Below, in pieces: positions 13,277-25,554 of a DNA stretch of 64,000 bases (position 1 is the first letter of the stretch; each line of letters begins with the position of its first letter). The position numbers and the translations under genes were made by a program. Source of the DNA: Glandiceps talaboti (taxonomy: Eukaryota; Hemichordata; Enteropneusta; Spengelidae); assembly GCF_964340395.1 (NCBI RefSeq), contig NC_135561.1, positions 13,435,961 through 13,499,960 of the forward strand. The letters are read 5' to 3'. The notes beneath the pieces were generated by a model. It saw only the letters and a program-made list of their open reading frames with translations. It searched no databases and was not told where the DNA came from.

Positions 13277-13780
13277 TCAGGTGATGTTGCTTTTGAAGTT
13301 CACTATGTAGAGCTTGTTTTCGTGTCGGCACTTTGAGATGAGTTCAGATTTTTTGTTGAGAAGTGTTTGTTTGTCGGCGTTGAGGATGCAGAGTTTTTCA
13401 GTTAGGCAGAGGTCGCATCATTTGGTTTCGTTACTGTATGGGCGTGCTCTCTGTGATATAGACCAGTCTACTTTGAACGTTTTTTTATTTCTTTTCAGCT
13501 GCCAGATGTATTTCGAAAGTTCAGTGCTGTTTGCGTATTTTTCGTGTCTGAAGGTTAGGTTGTGGTTATTGTATCTTTGTTTGAAGGCATGTTCAGTCAG
13601 GCCGATGTACAGTTTGGGGGGTTGGTTGCATTCCTCTCTTTTTACTTCTGCGTTGTAGATTATACTGGTGGTCAGGCAGCTTTCCTGTAGGGGGCATGTA
13701 CTTTTATTTCGGCAGTTACAGGATTTCTCTTTGGTCGTTGTGTTGTTGTTCGCGATTTTGTTGTTATTGATACTATTTAC
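13277..13780 (-). pseudogene. Penelope-like retroelement, GIY-YIG endonuclease remnant
   Basis: Reading the minus strand from about 13780 to the TGA at 13277-13279 gives a cysteine-rich lead (CNCRNKSTCPL) followed by YIGLTEHAFKQRY and, further on, TELSKYIWQLK. These are the GIY-YIG nuclease core and the downstream helix typical of the C-terminal endonuclease of Penelope-like elements. An in-frame TGA at 13418-13420, just before a CDLC motif, breaks the frame, and no reverse transcriptase remains upstream, where the sequence runs into a TA repeat. The copy is therefore dead and 5'-truncated. Plus-strand frames over this stretch are shadows. Confidence 0.85.
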
Positions 13781-13781
13781 T

Positions 13782-13813
<32 letters not shown>

Positions 13814-13880
13814 ATTTTATATACACACACATACCGTATTATATTATATTGTATTGTATTGTATTGTATTGTATTATATA
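13780..13880. repeat. (TA)n and (ATTGT)n microsatellites
   Basis: A (TA)13 tract at 13780-13806 and a (GTATT)n tract at about 13842-13876. The first abuts the truncated upstream end of the Penelope-like remnant. Confidence 0.85.
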
Positions 13881-14380
13881 TACATACATTTTGTAATATG
13901 TCTTTTTGATTAACATTAATTACTTGGCAATAACCAACTACATGTACCTGCCCACAACCATAAACACACCAATACATGAAACATATATATTTGTGTTCAC
14001 TGAAACCACAGTTTGACAGCACATGTGAGAATGGAGGTGGGGGATAATTGAATACTAGATCACAACTACATATGCACAGTGTGTTCTCCCATAAAAAGGT
14101 GTACAGGTATTTGCACTCCAATAAGGCACTTTTTTTCACACACAAACATCCCTAAACATAGTTTTAATATTTTGAAAATTCCCCTACTCATGGGATTGTG
14201 ATATTTGCGATAACAACGTCTTCGTGACTTGTGTTAGGTAAGTTACCATCACAACATCACAATAAAGGTAATCGGCAGGATAATTGTGACTGGAAATATT
14301 AAATGATGGGTCTGTTTTGGGATTGAACATGAGGTGGTTTCTTAAAAATGGGTCGCACACCCAACAGAAAATTTGCGGAA

Positions 14381-14406
14381 TACCCCCCCCCCCCCCCCCC
14401 CCCCCC
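14381..14406. repeat. Poly-C run
   Basis: About 26 consecutive C residues. Length is likely uncertain in the assembly. Confidence 0.95.
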
Positions 14407-14699
14407 ATGTACGTCCCAAGTTTGATTGTCAACATTGGGGATATATGAAATAATTATTTTAATATCATACCTGTCATTAAGTGACACGTTTTGTCTCCTC
14501 GCGGTTTAACAACATAGCGTCTAGATTCTTGTTGAATATTCGACAAAACTAGTACTCTGTGAGGTTTTAATCAATTATTTTGCAAATCAATTCACTTAAA
14601 ATATTAAATGAATATTATTGAGGAAACGCCGACACCCCTCCGCACATTCAGTGTCCCACAATAGGAAACACGCTCCCAATTTTCAATGATATTTATAAA

Positions 14700-15087
14700 T
14701 AATTTGAACAGGTCTTACCTTAAACTTCACACGCGTTAAAACAGTCGTAAAATTCCAGAGAAGAAATTACTTCGGAAGGCTCGAGATAGAAAGCTAGGCA
14801 CGGAATCAATGACGACAGCTGGCGGCCATTTTCGATGAAGTCTCGCATTATCCCGTCTGGCACACTTAATTGACTGGCAGCCTTTTTCGAATAGCAAATA
14901 TTGCTATCGATATAATATGATCAGATGTGGCTTTTTGCTATGATTCAAAGTGATGTAAGCGATGTTTTACGTGGTTTTATTGCATTTTGAAGTCATAACT
15001 ACAATTTAATTAAAAGTAGGGCGCCCTCCATAAGATCTCGTTTCTGATATGACAGCGAGAGAAATATTTGTTGCTATCCAAAACAAG
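14700..15087. promoter_or_regulatory. Promoter region of ZC2HC1, possibly bidirectional
   Basis: This interval is less AT-rich than its surroundings and contains several CpGs. On the minus strand a consensus donor (AG/GTAAGACC, boundary 14718/14719) follows a GC-richer stretch that could be the untranslated first exon of a divergent gene. A YY1-like ATGGCCGCC lies on the minus strand at 14821-14829, and the ZC2HC1 start codon itself sits in AAGATGGCGGAC, the same kind of motif. No TATA box is apparent. Bidirectionality is inference. Confidence 0.4.
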
Positions 15088-18000
15088 ATGGCGGACTTCG
15101 AAGACGAAACTGGTGGTAAGACTGTTATTATCAAGTTTATTCTCTTTTAATACAATTCAATTTAAGTGAAATCCATACTAGATGCTATTGTAATCAAACC
15201 TGGCGTTAAAGATTGTTGGCTAAGTCGCAGACACCTTCGTTTGCTAATGTCCATTCATCATGTAAACATGCAATGCCATTGGGATGTCAACATTGCATGT
15301 AATGATGTCTGTAGTACAGACTGGATAGCACCTGTAATATCTGTACTGGCCCTGTTGTTATGTTTACGGCTAAACTGAGAGCTTCGCAGGTGCTGCTGTT
15401 GGTTCAGGTTATCTGTCACTTTCGTAGACTCTGACGGTCATAGTAGCTCCGGTCCTATATCCCCTCGGAGGGGAGAAGACGTGTCGAAACCCGCAGTGAT
15501 ACGGTATAGATACATGACATCAAGCGCTACAGTAACGCTAGATGAAATGTCGGATTCTATGCACGTATACTAAATAATACTTGTGATATTGAATAGTAAC
15601 TTGTTATAATGAAAGGCCGATAATGAAAAGTCCAAAATTCCTATTAGTGTGTGAGGTTGTGGTGATGATCGTATTTCACAAACCTGATGTAAGCTGGGTC
15701 CTGTAGGCTGTAACTTGGCTGTAAGGAAATATCATAGTGCTACGTCATACATGACAGTACATTAGATGTACTACTGAAGCGGTTTCACTACGTCGCTCTC
15801 GGTCCTCCGCTAGACACCCCCAGTACATTATTCAACTGCAACTCTCATGAAATAGAGTGTACACAATTTAAAAAGGCAGTAAAAGTGGCATGCCATTGTT
15901 ATTTTTAGTGCTTTACTCTATTAGTTAGTATTCATGCTCAGCACAAATATGTATTTATTCTGTCAGACGATACAAGTCTGTGAAAGTACAATCCAGCAAA
16001 TTGCCAATAATACAATTTCTCCTGCAATATCCAACAGTAATAATTACAGTTATCAATATTTCTGGAATTTTAAAAAATCACACTTAACATTTTTTGTTCC
16101 TATATATACAGACTATGTAGATCCCTCAAATTTTGAAGGATGTGGCATTTGTGGAAGGACTTTCAGACCCGATGTGTTGGTAAGTACTTGTATGTTTAAC
16201 CAAACATGTACTTTGAAGATGATAGTTTGTTACTGCTCCCTACATAAAAATGTAAAATTACTAGTGGTTAAACCATTGGATTTGAATCAGTGGACATCTC
16301 TTTATTATATAATAATACAATATAATAACATAGCCTAATTTTAAAGTGGCAATATATGGATAATTACTGAGTGTTTATTTTGAATTTTGAATTATAAAAC
16401 AATTTTATAGTGGCTTTCTACTTGAAAAATCAATGGGAAACAACATAGATCAAGTGCGTGTTTGTAAATCAATACATTGCAAAAAGCTAAACACATGTGT
16501 AAACAGTATGTTATTGTACGTACAATAACAAACAGTTTACACATTTATTAATCTTTTGCCATTCATTGAGTTTCAAACAAGGACTTGGTATACATTGTTT
16601 CACATTGATTTTTCAAGTAGGGAGCCATGATAAAGTAGTTTTATAAATTAAAAATCCAAAATAAATACTCAGTCCTCATCCATATATGGCCATTTTAAAG
16701 TTAGGCTATGTTATTTATCAAAACATAATTACCATGTTATTCAATTGTCACTGCAGAAAATCATAATCTGATTTTAGTTGAGAATAAATTGCTGCTAGCA
16801 AAACACCACACATGGTATTGGTTAAGTGAGAGTAAAATCTCCACACAACTGGATCCCAGGCTGCTATAAATCAGGAAATTCTATTGTTGATTATGTTATA
16901 TCATTATATTTTTCAGATGAAGCATGAAAGAATATGTCAGAAAAGTTCTAACAAAACCAGAAAAGCATTTGACTCTTCAAAACAGCGCCTAACAAGTGAG
17001 ATAGTGCAAACGAAAAAACAACCTGAAAAAAAGTTACCACCGGTAAGATTTATCTCTGCATAGATGTTTTATGACACTGGTAATCGAGCTTCGGTTTTCT
17101 GAGATAGACGCAAACTAAATCTATTGGTGTTCAATGTGGTACAATACATTACACAAGTGGGTGATAGCGGTTCCTCTGTTGTGCAATTCTAATCACCCTA
17201 TGGTCGTGATAGTGTAAACAAAGGAAGTCCCAAAACACAACACTGCAAGTTTATGGAATTTGAACTCTCTACTGAGACTATAGCTAAACGAACGTCCATT
17301 TAATAGCTTATTACAGTTGTATCAACATGTTGTGACAATAGTTTTAGTTTGTGTCTTTCTTAGAAAAACCAAAGGCTCAATTACCTGAGTAATATGATTA
17401 TACACAAGAGGGTGATCATAGTGATGCCTTTTTTGTATGCATATAATCACCCAGTAATCAAGGCTGTACAGTGAATGAGCTCCAATATATCACCAATTAA
17501 GAAAACTTGCTACCATAAACACCACCCTACTGTGAGTGTAATTTCATCAACATCCATTCATAGCGTATATTAGCGTGTCACAGTTTTAGTTTGTCTGTGT
17601 TACCATAGCTACCTGATAGTCAATCTCTGATGATCATACTTTTGTAACAGCACAAGCTAGTGACATGTTCAACAACAGATCAAGATCTTTTGATAGATTT
17701 TCTAACAACCTTTTCTCTATTTTGTGTAGTCCAAAGCCAAAAAGCAAGATTGGCGTGCCAAGCATGAAGAATTCATTGCAAATATCCGAGCAGCAAGGGG
17801 TGTATCACATGCATTGAAAACAGGTGGACCCTTACCTCCACCACCAAAGGCTACTATCAATCCAGGTACTGAATTCTTAGTTTGGTTGTAGTAACAGACA
17901 TGCTACATGTCTCCTCATGTACTTGTAGGGATACAGTAACTCGAAGGGCTTCAGTCATCACTACTCCATATGATACACTCATAGGGCTACAGTCATCACC

Positions 18001-21000
18001 ACTTTATACAGTACACTTGTAGGGCTACAGTCATCACCACTCTATACAGTACACTTGTAGGGCTTCAGTCATCACTTCTCTATACAGTATACTTGTAGGG
18101 CTATAGTCATCACCACTCCATACAGTACACTTGTAGGGCTTCAGTCATCACCACTCCATACAGTATACTTGTAGGGCTATAGTCATCACCACTCTATACA
18201 GTATACTTGTAGGGCTTCAGTCATCACCACTCTATACAGTACACTTGTAGGGCTTCAGTCATCACCACTCTATACAGTACACTTGTAGGGCTATAGTCAT
18301 CACCACTCTATACAGTACACTTGTAGGGCTTCAGTCATCACTTCTCTATACAGTATACTTGTAGGGCTATAGTCATCACCACTCCATACAGTACACTTGT
18401 AGGGCTTCAGTCATCTCCACTCCATACAGTATACTTGTAGGGCTACAGTCATCACCACTCTATACAGTATACTTGTAGGGCTATAGTCATCACCACTCTA
18501 TACAGTACACTTGTAGGGCTATAGTCATCACCACTCTATACAGTACACTTGTAGGGCTATAGTCATCACCACTCTATACAGTACACTTGTAGGGCTATAG
18601 TCATCACCACTCCATACAGTACACTTGTAGGGCTTCAGTCATCACCACTCCATACAGTACATTTGTAGGGCTATAGTCATCACCACTCTATACAGTACAC
18701 TTGTAGGGCTACAGTCATCACCACTCTATACAGTACACTTGTAGGGCTTCAGTCATCACCACTCCATACAGTACATTTGTAGGGCTATAGTCATCACCAC
18801 TCTATACAGTACACTTGTAGGGCTACAGGCATCACCACTCTATACAGTATACTTGTAGGGCTCAGTCATCACCACTCTATACAGTACACTTGTAGGGCTA
18901 TAGTCATCACCACTCTATACAGTACACTTGTAGGGCTTCAGTCATCACCACTCTATAGAGTACATTTGTAGGGCTTCAGTCATTACCACTCTATACAGTA
19001 CATTTGTAGGGCTTCAGTCATCACCACTCTATAGAGTACACTTGTAGGGCTTCAGTCATCACCACTCCATACAGTACATTTGTAGGGCTATAGTCATCAC
19101 CACTCCATACAGTACACTTGTAGGGCTTCAGTTATCACCACTTTATACAATACATTTGTAGGGCTTCAGTTATCACCACTCCATACAGTACACTTGTAGG
19201 GCTTCAGTCATCACCACTCCATACAGTACACTTGTAGGGCTTCAGTCATCACCACTCCATACAGTACACTTGTAGGGCTTCAGTCATCACCACTCCATAC
19301 AGTACACTTGTAGGGCTGCAGTCATCACCACTTTATACAGTACACTTGTAAAGCTTCGGTCATCACCACTCTATGCAGTACATTTGTAGGGCTTCAGTCA
19401 TCACCACTCCATACAGTACACTCATAGGGCTTCAGTCATCACCACTCCATACAGTACACTTGTAGGGCTTCAGTTATCACCACTCCATACAGTACACTTG
19501 TAGGGCTTCAGTCATCACCACTCCATACAGTACACTTGTAGGGCTTCAGTCATCACCACTCCATACAGTACACTTGTAGGGCTACAGTCATCACCACTTT
19601 ATACAGTACACTTGTAAAGCTTCGGTCATCACCACTCTGCACATTACAATCATAAAGCTTTGAAGTTGAAAATATATCTCTTTCTTGCATCTTAACTGCA
19701 GCATTGAAGTATGTAACTGGACAGTATTTTGCACACATAACCTCTCACCTCTGTTGTTTTCACTTCTGTACAGATTATGTGCAATGTCCAACGTGTGAGA
19801 GAAGGTTCAATGAGCATGCTGCAGACAGACATATACCATGGTGTGCTGAGAAGGCTAAACGTATCCACCCAAACTCAAAAGCAGAACAACTCAAAACAAG
19901 AACTCAGGTAAATTGTACATCATACATGCCTATTGTATATTAAGTATTGTATGTCTAGTATGTCTTGGCGATCTGGTTTCACCTACTGGCGCTTCCAATG
20001 ACACTCTCAATGCAGACAGCCATGTCTCAGGGCTGCTGGGTGCCACTACTGCTGCTTGTTCTGAATGGCTAAAGTCCCTTTGCAAGATTTGAACCCTGAT
20101 TGTGTCCCAGCAACCCTGCTGTTAGTGACTTGGTAGGATAGAGGTTGCAATGCCTGTTTAATCCTATGTGCTATACAGAGGCTGCAGTGAATCGCATTCT
20201 CATTCAGAGAGATGGGGTAGTTACAACTAAAACATTGAGGGATCGCCAAATGACTGTAATAGTATACTGTTTCAGTTAGTTTATTTACAAGCCCAGCATG
20301 TGGCTTTTCTGATGTGGCCAATGAGCAAATAAAACAGTGTACTTTTATACTTGATATCGATGTTGTAAGTGATTGTGGTCCATACAGAACACCCTTTACT
20401 TTGGTATTATGGGTTGTGATATAATTGTAAAAAGCACTCTGATCACAATATCCATTATGGCAGGCACTTTATAAATTAATATGTATTATAATAACCATCA
20501 TTATACCATGCATGAGTCAAGTTAAACAAAAATATTGAATATTTATTCTGGCCACTCTACATCACAACAACTTGCGTCTATGTCATGACAATGCGTGTCT
20601 ACATCATTGGATCTGCTTTTGACTTAAGGGTTGTCACTACTCTTCTATCAACTCATAGTGACAAAACCTCCTTAGGTCACTTGTAATTTCCTTTTGTTGA
20701 ACAAAGACAACTATTGGGGAGTAACATCTAATTATATCATTATTATTTACAGTACAAACCACCTCTGCCAGGGAAAAGAGCAAATAGTGGATCTAAAACC
20801 AACTCAGGAATGACCAATGGTAGAATGGGTAAGTTTCTTTTGTATTTTTATTGGACTGTTAAAGTTCGACATCACCAACCATTGCAATGTCAATAGAAGC
20901 CTTGAATAAGTGTATTACAATAATCAAATGGTCAGAGGCTAGAATAATATTAACATTGTTTGTGGGTCAAAAGTAAACGTTTTAAACTGTTACTGTTGCT

Positions 21001-21658
21001 TTGTTCATGAAAACTCAACCCATTCTCTGTTAAAATCAAAAGGAAAAGTTCAGTGAGGCATCACCATAAAAATATAATAGAATTTGTCCTTGTGACATTT
21101 ATCCATATCTTTGGTACTCAATGATCAAACAGTACATCAATATACCCAACATATACCCTATGGCAAAAGAACAGATTGATGATTTCCTTAGAAACAAGAT
21201 GGTTAAAGACTTAAGTTCTCTGGAGGAAGGACCAGGAATAGACTTTCACATGGCAAAGATCTTAGTGATTCCAACTACTTCGTTTTTGAAACACTTTCAA
21301 GCTTCTTTGATTCTTAGACATGTTTAAGCTAAATTGAGTTTCTTCTGTGGCAAAATTTACATGAAGCCCTGTGTTGTGACAAGATTTGTTGTCAAATTTG
21401 TAAACCTATCAGCAATATGTCTTTGTATGTGGCAAAACAGAGATTGTGATAAATGTGAGGTTTTCAATAAACCCTCACAGGAAATCATCAAAATGGCTGT
21501 CAAGTACAGTAGAGCTTCTCTGTAAGATTTTAAAGTTTCAGTATGTTAGTAAGCGCTATTTTACCATTCAAAACCATATAAGTTGACAGAAGTAATTAAT
21601 ACAACTTACAATTAGTGTACTAAAGTCAGATTGAAGCCTGTTTGGACTTTTCCTTTTG

Positions 21659-21701
<43 letters not shown>

Positions 21702-24465
21702 TTATTTATTTATTTATTTATTTATTAAACATCCAAAAGGCATTGCCCAATAACATACAGGAGGAGGGTTCAGTGTTAATGCAGGAGGAAACCGGAGTAC
21801 CTGGGGAAAACTCACATTTTAAGATAGAGCCAAACTGAATGACACTCTTCTTACTTACATTGTGGTAAATCTAATCAAACCCTGAATGCAGTGGTAAAAG
21901 GCAAGTGGTTTAACCACTCAGCCACCGATAACCCTTTTGTGTGGTATAGATGTACACTCTTTTACACACCTTTTTTTTTGTGTGTGTTCAAATGACTACG
22001 TAGGTAGTGGTGGTCACTCCAACGGCTACTCGTCTTCCAGTACAGGTAGAACTAAAAGACCAAGTTTAGAGAAACCAGGCAGATTAGCTGGAGTTAACAG
22101 ACATCCACATCAAAACAGGTTTGTACACATGTAGTACCATCAAGTCTTTCCTACATCTGGAATTGTGTGTCTCTTCCATTCCAAAACATGAAGCAAATTT
22201 AAAGAAATTAACAAATTCGACAAAAAAAATTTGAAATTCTTCATCCAAGAAAACTTGGTACATAAAGAAAGAGGAATACTTTTTTAATTATTTTCCAAAC
22301 AATTAGGTTGAATTTTGCAGAAATATTTTTACTAATTCGTCTTGTTTCCCTTTACTAAAAAGCTATTATGATTATGATCCTATAATGCCAAATTGCTATA
22401 TTCCAGTTATAAGGAAGGATAAAATATTTCATGGTTTTGCAACTAGGAGTGCTGTTCACAAGCCATTTTGGGGCCTGAAGTTAGGGCTAGCTTAGTTGAG
22501 TATAATTTATTGTAGCATAAAGACAGAACATATGAAGTTACGACTCATTTTCCACATCGTTCCAATTTTACATGAGAGGTCTGAGGGTGTGTATTAAATG
22601 TCAACACCAAGCCTACACCATTTTAGCTGTAACAAGTTCTTTCACACATTTTTTATTCATGGCTTCATGTATTGCCATACAATCAGCGATAATGATGCAC
22701 ATTTTAATTCTAACTTAGCCAAATCTGGGTTGCTGTTTTGCAGTGCGTACAATGGCCATTATATCGTGTACGAACCATTTAGAACCAAATGTGGAATATG
22801 TACTCTGGTACGAGAACGTGTGCCTATGTCACTGGTTCTGCTGTGTTCGAAATATATGTCAAAATATTCAAAATTGCCATTAGTTGCCATGACATTTCTT
22901 TGATATTACTGGCACTGGTATAATTATGTTATTCTCGAATATTTTTCTTCATTCAGCCATATTTTCCAGGCTGAACGAAGAAAATTATTAGGGAATAACA
23001 TCTAATAACCTCAACTTCAAGGTAAACATACTCATTCTGTTTCCCTTGGCCATACAGTTACCATGACAACGATGATGATACAGACTACTCTGGTCTGAAC
23101 AGTTTGAGGGGTACAGGATATGGAGGAGGTGACAGTTACAAGGCAGGGTCAGGGGGTTCAAGGAGGGGATCAGCTGGATCTTCAAGGTCAGGGTCGTCAG
23201 GATCATTAGGAAACAGAGCAATAAAATCTAAACCTCCTAGTGGAACATCACAAAGGTAAGCATCATTTCCACCACAATGCAGATTTTTAATAGCCTGTTT
23301 AAATTTAAATAATTTTAAAGTGGCACAAGCTGAGTTTATGAGCTTTTTATTTATTAACAAATGAAAATACTTTATAAATAGAAATGTAAATAAGCTATTG
23401 ATTCAGATATATAATGTTAATGTCAATGCATGAGATTTATAAATGATTCTGTTGTTCTTTTATCCACCCTTTTTATCCTCTTTCTTTTTTTTACCCTGTT
23501 TTTAAGAGTGCACGTGAATAGTTATATTCCAATGTTCATTCCTATACATATGGCAATATAGAATCTGAATCATAAAACCTTCAATAACATTACAATTGTC
23601 TTCTGGCTTTGTTGGAACAGTTAATTGCATAGTAAGGATTTTGGCAACATGTTTATATGTATAATAGATTATGTCATCGCATCATTTATAAGTTATATCC
23701 AAATACCGGGTATGAGTTCAGTCAGTTGCAAGCAATGGTTAATCCAAGTGGTATTTGTTTATGTAGACAAGTAACTACTAGTTTGGAGAATGATGATTAA
23801 ATATACATTAGTAAGTAGAATTCTGGAATACCTCTTCAATAAACAACAAAGATTTGGCCCAAAAAGTGTATAATCTCGGCTTGTGCCTTTTAAATTATCT
23901 GTTGTAAATGTGTCTTTGTATGTTGTACTCATTGTGTTATTTCTTAAATTCAGACTGCCTGTGTTGGGATAAATGACGTCACATACTGATATTGATATGA
24001 AGTTGTTGATGGCATTTCTTCTATAATCATTCTCCTTTGATTATGAGAAGCAATGAGTAAGAAACACCATCAATAACATGATATGCAGTCTAAAAAGTCA
24101 ACTCGTTAAAGTAAATTTCATTATTGCTAAATATTGAACCTTAAAAGTATACACTCAAATAATGTTTATCATGGTGCTCCATCATGTTGTTAAGGAATTT
24201 CTTTCATACTAAAATAATAATAATCATCATCATCATCATCATTTGTCATCTTCACTATCTCTTTAGAGATACAATAATCAGAAGGACTCCTACTCCACCC
24301 TCTATTGGCAGGCCATCATCAGGTTCGCTAAAACGACAACCCAGCCTTGAAAACATCAATGGAAAGAGAGCATCAAAGTTTTGTCACGAGTGTGGTACAA
24401 AATATCCTGTTCCGCAGGCCAAGTATTGCTGTGAATGTGGTACAAAACGAATGTGGATTACGTAG
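15088..24465 (+). CDS. ZC2HC1: ZC2HC1-family C2HC zinc-finger protein (9 exons, complete)
   Basis: Exons 15088-15115, 16112-16179, 16917-17042, 17730-17865, 19774-19907, 20753-20828, 22004-22118, 23058-23255 and 24267-24465 all have GT/AG borders, and the phases (1,0,0,1,0,1,2,2) close to 1080 nt, i.e. 359 aa. Three zinc-binding units are visible: C2HC finger 1 (C20, C23, H35, C39), C2HC finger 2 (C124, C127, H139, C143) and a C-terminal CxxC...CxxC ribbon (C333, C336, C348, C351). Between the fingers is the family motif [17 protein letters not shown]; residues about 190-310 are Ser/Gly/Arg-rich and look disordered. This matches the vertebrate ZC2HC1A/FAM164 layout at similar length. The molecular role of the family is poorly known. 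The start is MADFEDETG in a strong context. Confidence 0.95.
16112..17042 (+). CDS. ZC2HC1: ZC2HC1 exons 2-3: first C2HC finger
   Basis: Exon 2 (16112-16179) carries [13 protein letters not shown] with the two cysteines. Exon 3 (16917-17042) supplies the His and last Cys in MKHERICQK, followed by a Lys-rich linker. The finger is thus split by an intron that contains a 391-bp foldback element. Confidence 0.93.
16324..16714. mobile_element. 391-bp foldback MITE in ZC2HC1 intron 2
   Basis: Two arms of about 165 bp are inverted copies: the left starts AATAACATAGCCTAATTTTA and the right ends with its near reverse complement TTAGGCTATGTTATT. The centre near 16500-16545 contains a further palindrome around GTACGTAC. 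No clear target duplication could be assigned. Diverged relatives are visible near 25555-25880 and possibly 48900-49040. Confidence 0.75.
17079..17385. mobile_element. 307-bp MITE in ZC2HC1 intron 3
   Basis: Inverted ends: GGTAATCGAGCTTCGGTTTT on the left and CCAAAGGCTCAATTACC on the right, with the similarity continuing inward over about 45 bp (CTAAGA...CACAAACTAAA). A half copy lies at 7672-7835. No protein-coding capacity and no certain target duplication. Confidence 0.7.
17935..19640. repeat. 38-bp satellite in ZC2HC1 intron 4
   Basis: About 44 head-to-tail copies of a 38-bp unit containing ACACTTGTAGGGCTTCAGTC and ATCACCACTCCATACAGT. Variants (CTTCAG versus CTATAG or CTACAG, CTCCATA versus CTCTATA) recur in blocks, which points to homogenisation by unequal exchange. 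It fills most of the 1.9-kb intron before the exon for the second finger. Confidence 0.96.
19774..19907 (+). CDS. ZC2HC1: ZC2HC1 exon 5: second C2HC finger
   Basis: Encodes [20 protein letters not shown] and the following [10 protein letters not shown], a complete C2HC finger. The acceptor is CTTCTGTACAG and the donor CAG/GTAAAT. The open frame continues past the donor into the intron, but the phase matches exon 6, where the family motif YKPP follows. Confidence 0.95.
19941..20752. other. ZC2HC1 intron 5, nothing recognised
   Basis: Unique-looking intronic sequence without repeats or RNA genes that I can recognise. Confidence 0.5.
21656..21930 (-). mobile_element. tRNA-derived SINE in ZC2HC1 intron 6
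   Basis: On the minus strand the element begins with a tRNA-like head: A-box-like GTGGCTGAGTGG and a degenerate B box GGGTTTGATTAG. It continues through a body containing CCCCAGGTACTCCGGTTTCC and ends in a long (TAAA)n tail at 21656-21727. Head, body and simple-repeat tail in this order are typical of tRNA-derived SINEs. The body sequence suggests a widespread SINE domain, but I cannot name the family. Confidence 0.75.
24267..24465 (+). CDS. ZC2HC1: ZC2HC1 terminal exon: C-terminal zinc ribbon
   Basis: Encodes [13 protein letters not shown], a basic Ser-rich linker, and the C-terminal [11 protein letters not shown]...[10 protein letters not shown] motif with paired CxxC, then TAG at 24463-24465. 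It is the best conserved part of the protein. The 44 bp coding for [13 protein letters not shown] plus the stop region is the apparent source of the decayed copies downstream. Confidence 0.95.
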
Positions 24466-24477
24466 AATACACTAAGA

Positions 24478-25150
24478 GTTCATTTGTACATATGCTGTCC
24501 CGCAAGCCGAGCACTATATTGTGTGTAGTACAAAGTATAGATAGATTGCATAGTATAATATTCAATTTGTAAGAATGCTGTCCCTCAAGCCAAGTACTGC
24601 AGTGGGTCTGGTATAAAGCATAGAGGGATTGCTTAGAGGGATATCCATTTAATAAAGCCAAGTACAGCAGTGAATGCAGTACAAAACATAGATTGTATAC
24701 ATATCTCTTTTGTACATATGCCGTCCTTGAAACCGAGTACTGGTGTGCATGTAGTACGATGGATAGAGGGATTGCATAGAATAGCATCCTATTTATACAA
24801 ACATTGTCCCTTTTGATAGGTAAAGCCAAGTACAGCAGTGCATGTGGTACAAAGAGTAGAATATTGCATAGAATTATATCCAATTTATACAGATGCTGTC
24901 CATCAAACCAAGTACTGCTGTGAGTGTGGTACGAATAATTGATTCGTTACGTAGAATTTTATTTAGTTTGTACATATGCCATTCCGCAAGTACAGCAGTG
25001 AGTATGGTACAAAGCATAGCAGGATTGTGTTGAATTATATTCAATTTGTAAAGACACAATCCCTCAGGCCAAGTACTGCTGTCAAACTTGTGCAAAGCAT
25101 AGCGGGATTGCATCAGATGATGTTATCCAATTTATAGAGACGCTGTCTTG
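24478..25150 (+). repeat. Decayed tandem copies of the ZC2HC1 last-motif coding segment
   Basis: Directly after the stop, a block of about 80-bp units repeats the end of the coding exon. Seven or eight copies, near 24491, 24571, 24655, 24717, 24820, 24889, 24978 and 25055, each show variants of CAAGCCAAGTACTGCTGTGA followed by TGTGGTACAAAG and GGGATTGCATAGAAT. These correspond to the codons for [11 protein letters not shown] and the stop region. Frames differ between copies and they are not translated. The copies agree with each other over the flanking spacer (CAATTTGTACATATG), so the unit was amplified after joining coding and 3' sequence. Confidence 0.85.
24651..24656 (+). terminator. Candidate polyadenylation signal of ZC2HC1
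   Basis: AATAAA 186 bp after the stop, inside the tandem block. A second AATAAA lies at 25499-25504, past the block. Which is used cannot be told. Confidence 0.4.
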
Positions 25151-25554
25151 GTCAGTAAACAGTAATCATAATTATGACACTGGTTGTGCAATTGCTATCA
25201 AGTGAGAATACTTAGTACTTTTATATCATGGACATCTTGGTATACAAATGTAGTTATCAGGAGATGGAGAAGACGACTTAAAAGATTCATCATTTGGGTA
25301 CTAATCCTTTCATCTACCCACAATGATGAATGTTTAAGTCTACAAAAGATTTGTACAATGTATATTAATAATTTTCAATTTGCAACTGTGAAAATTTTTC
25401 TTTTTATTTAGTTTTTGGTGAACAGATTTTAGAATTGCATGTATATGTCACTCAGTGGCACAAGAAAATCCATTTACATATCTCAGTTTTGTAAATATAA
25501 TAAAGTAGACACTATTTCTTTAAGTTCAAAATATATCTGATAAGCAGGTTATAG

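Noticed and set aside
13115-13740. Plus-strand frames over the Penelope-like remnant
   Set aside because: The minus strand carries the recognisable GIY-YIG motifs; plus frames are shadows.
21121-21525. Plus-strand frames of 63-68 residues in ZC2HC1 intron 6
   Set aside because: No homology recognised, no phase-compatible splice sites needed by the gene model, and adjacent sequence is locally repetitive.
24458-25113. Minus-strand frames of 141 and 79 residues beyond ZC2HC1
   Set aside because: They are antisense shadows of the tandem copies derived from the plus-strand terminal exon.
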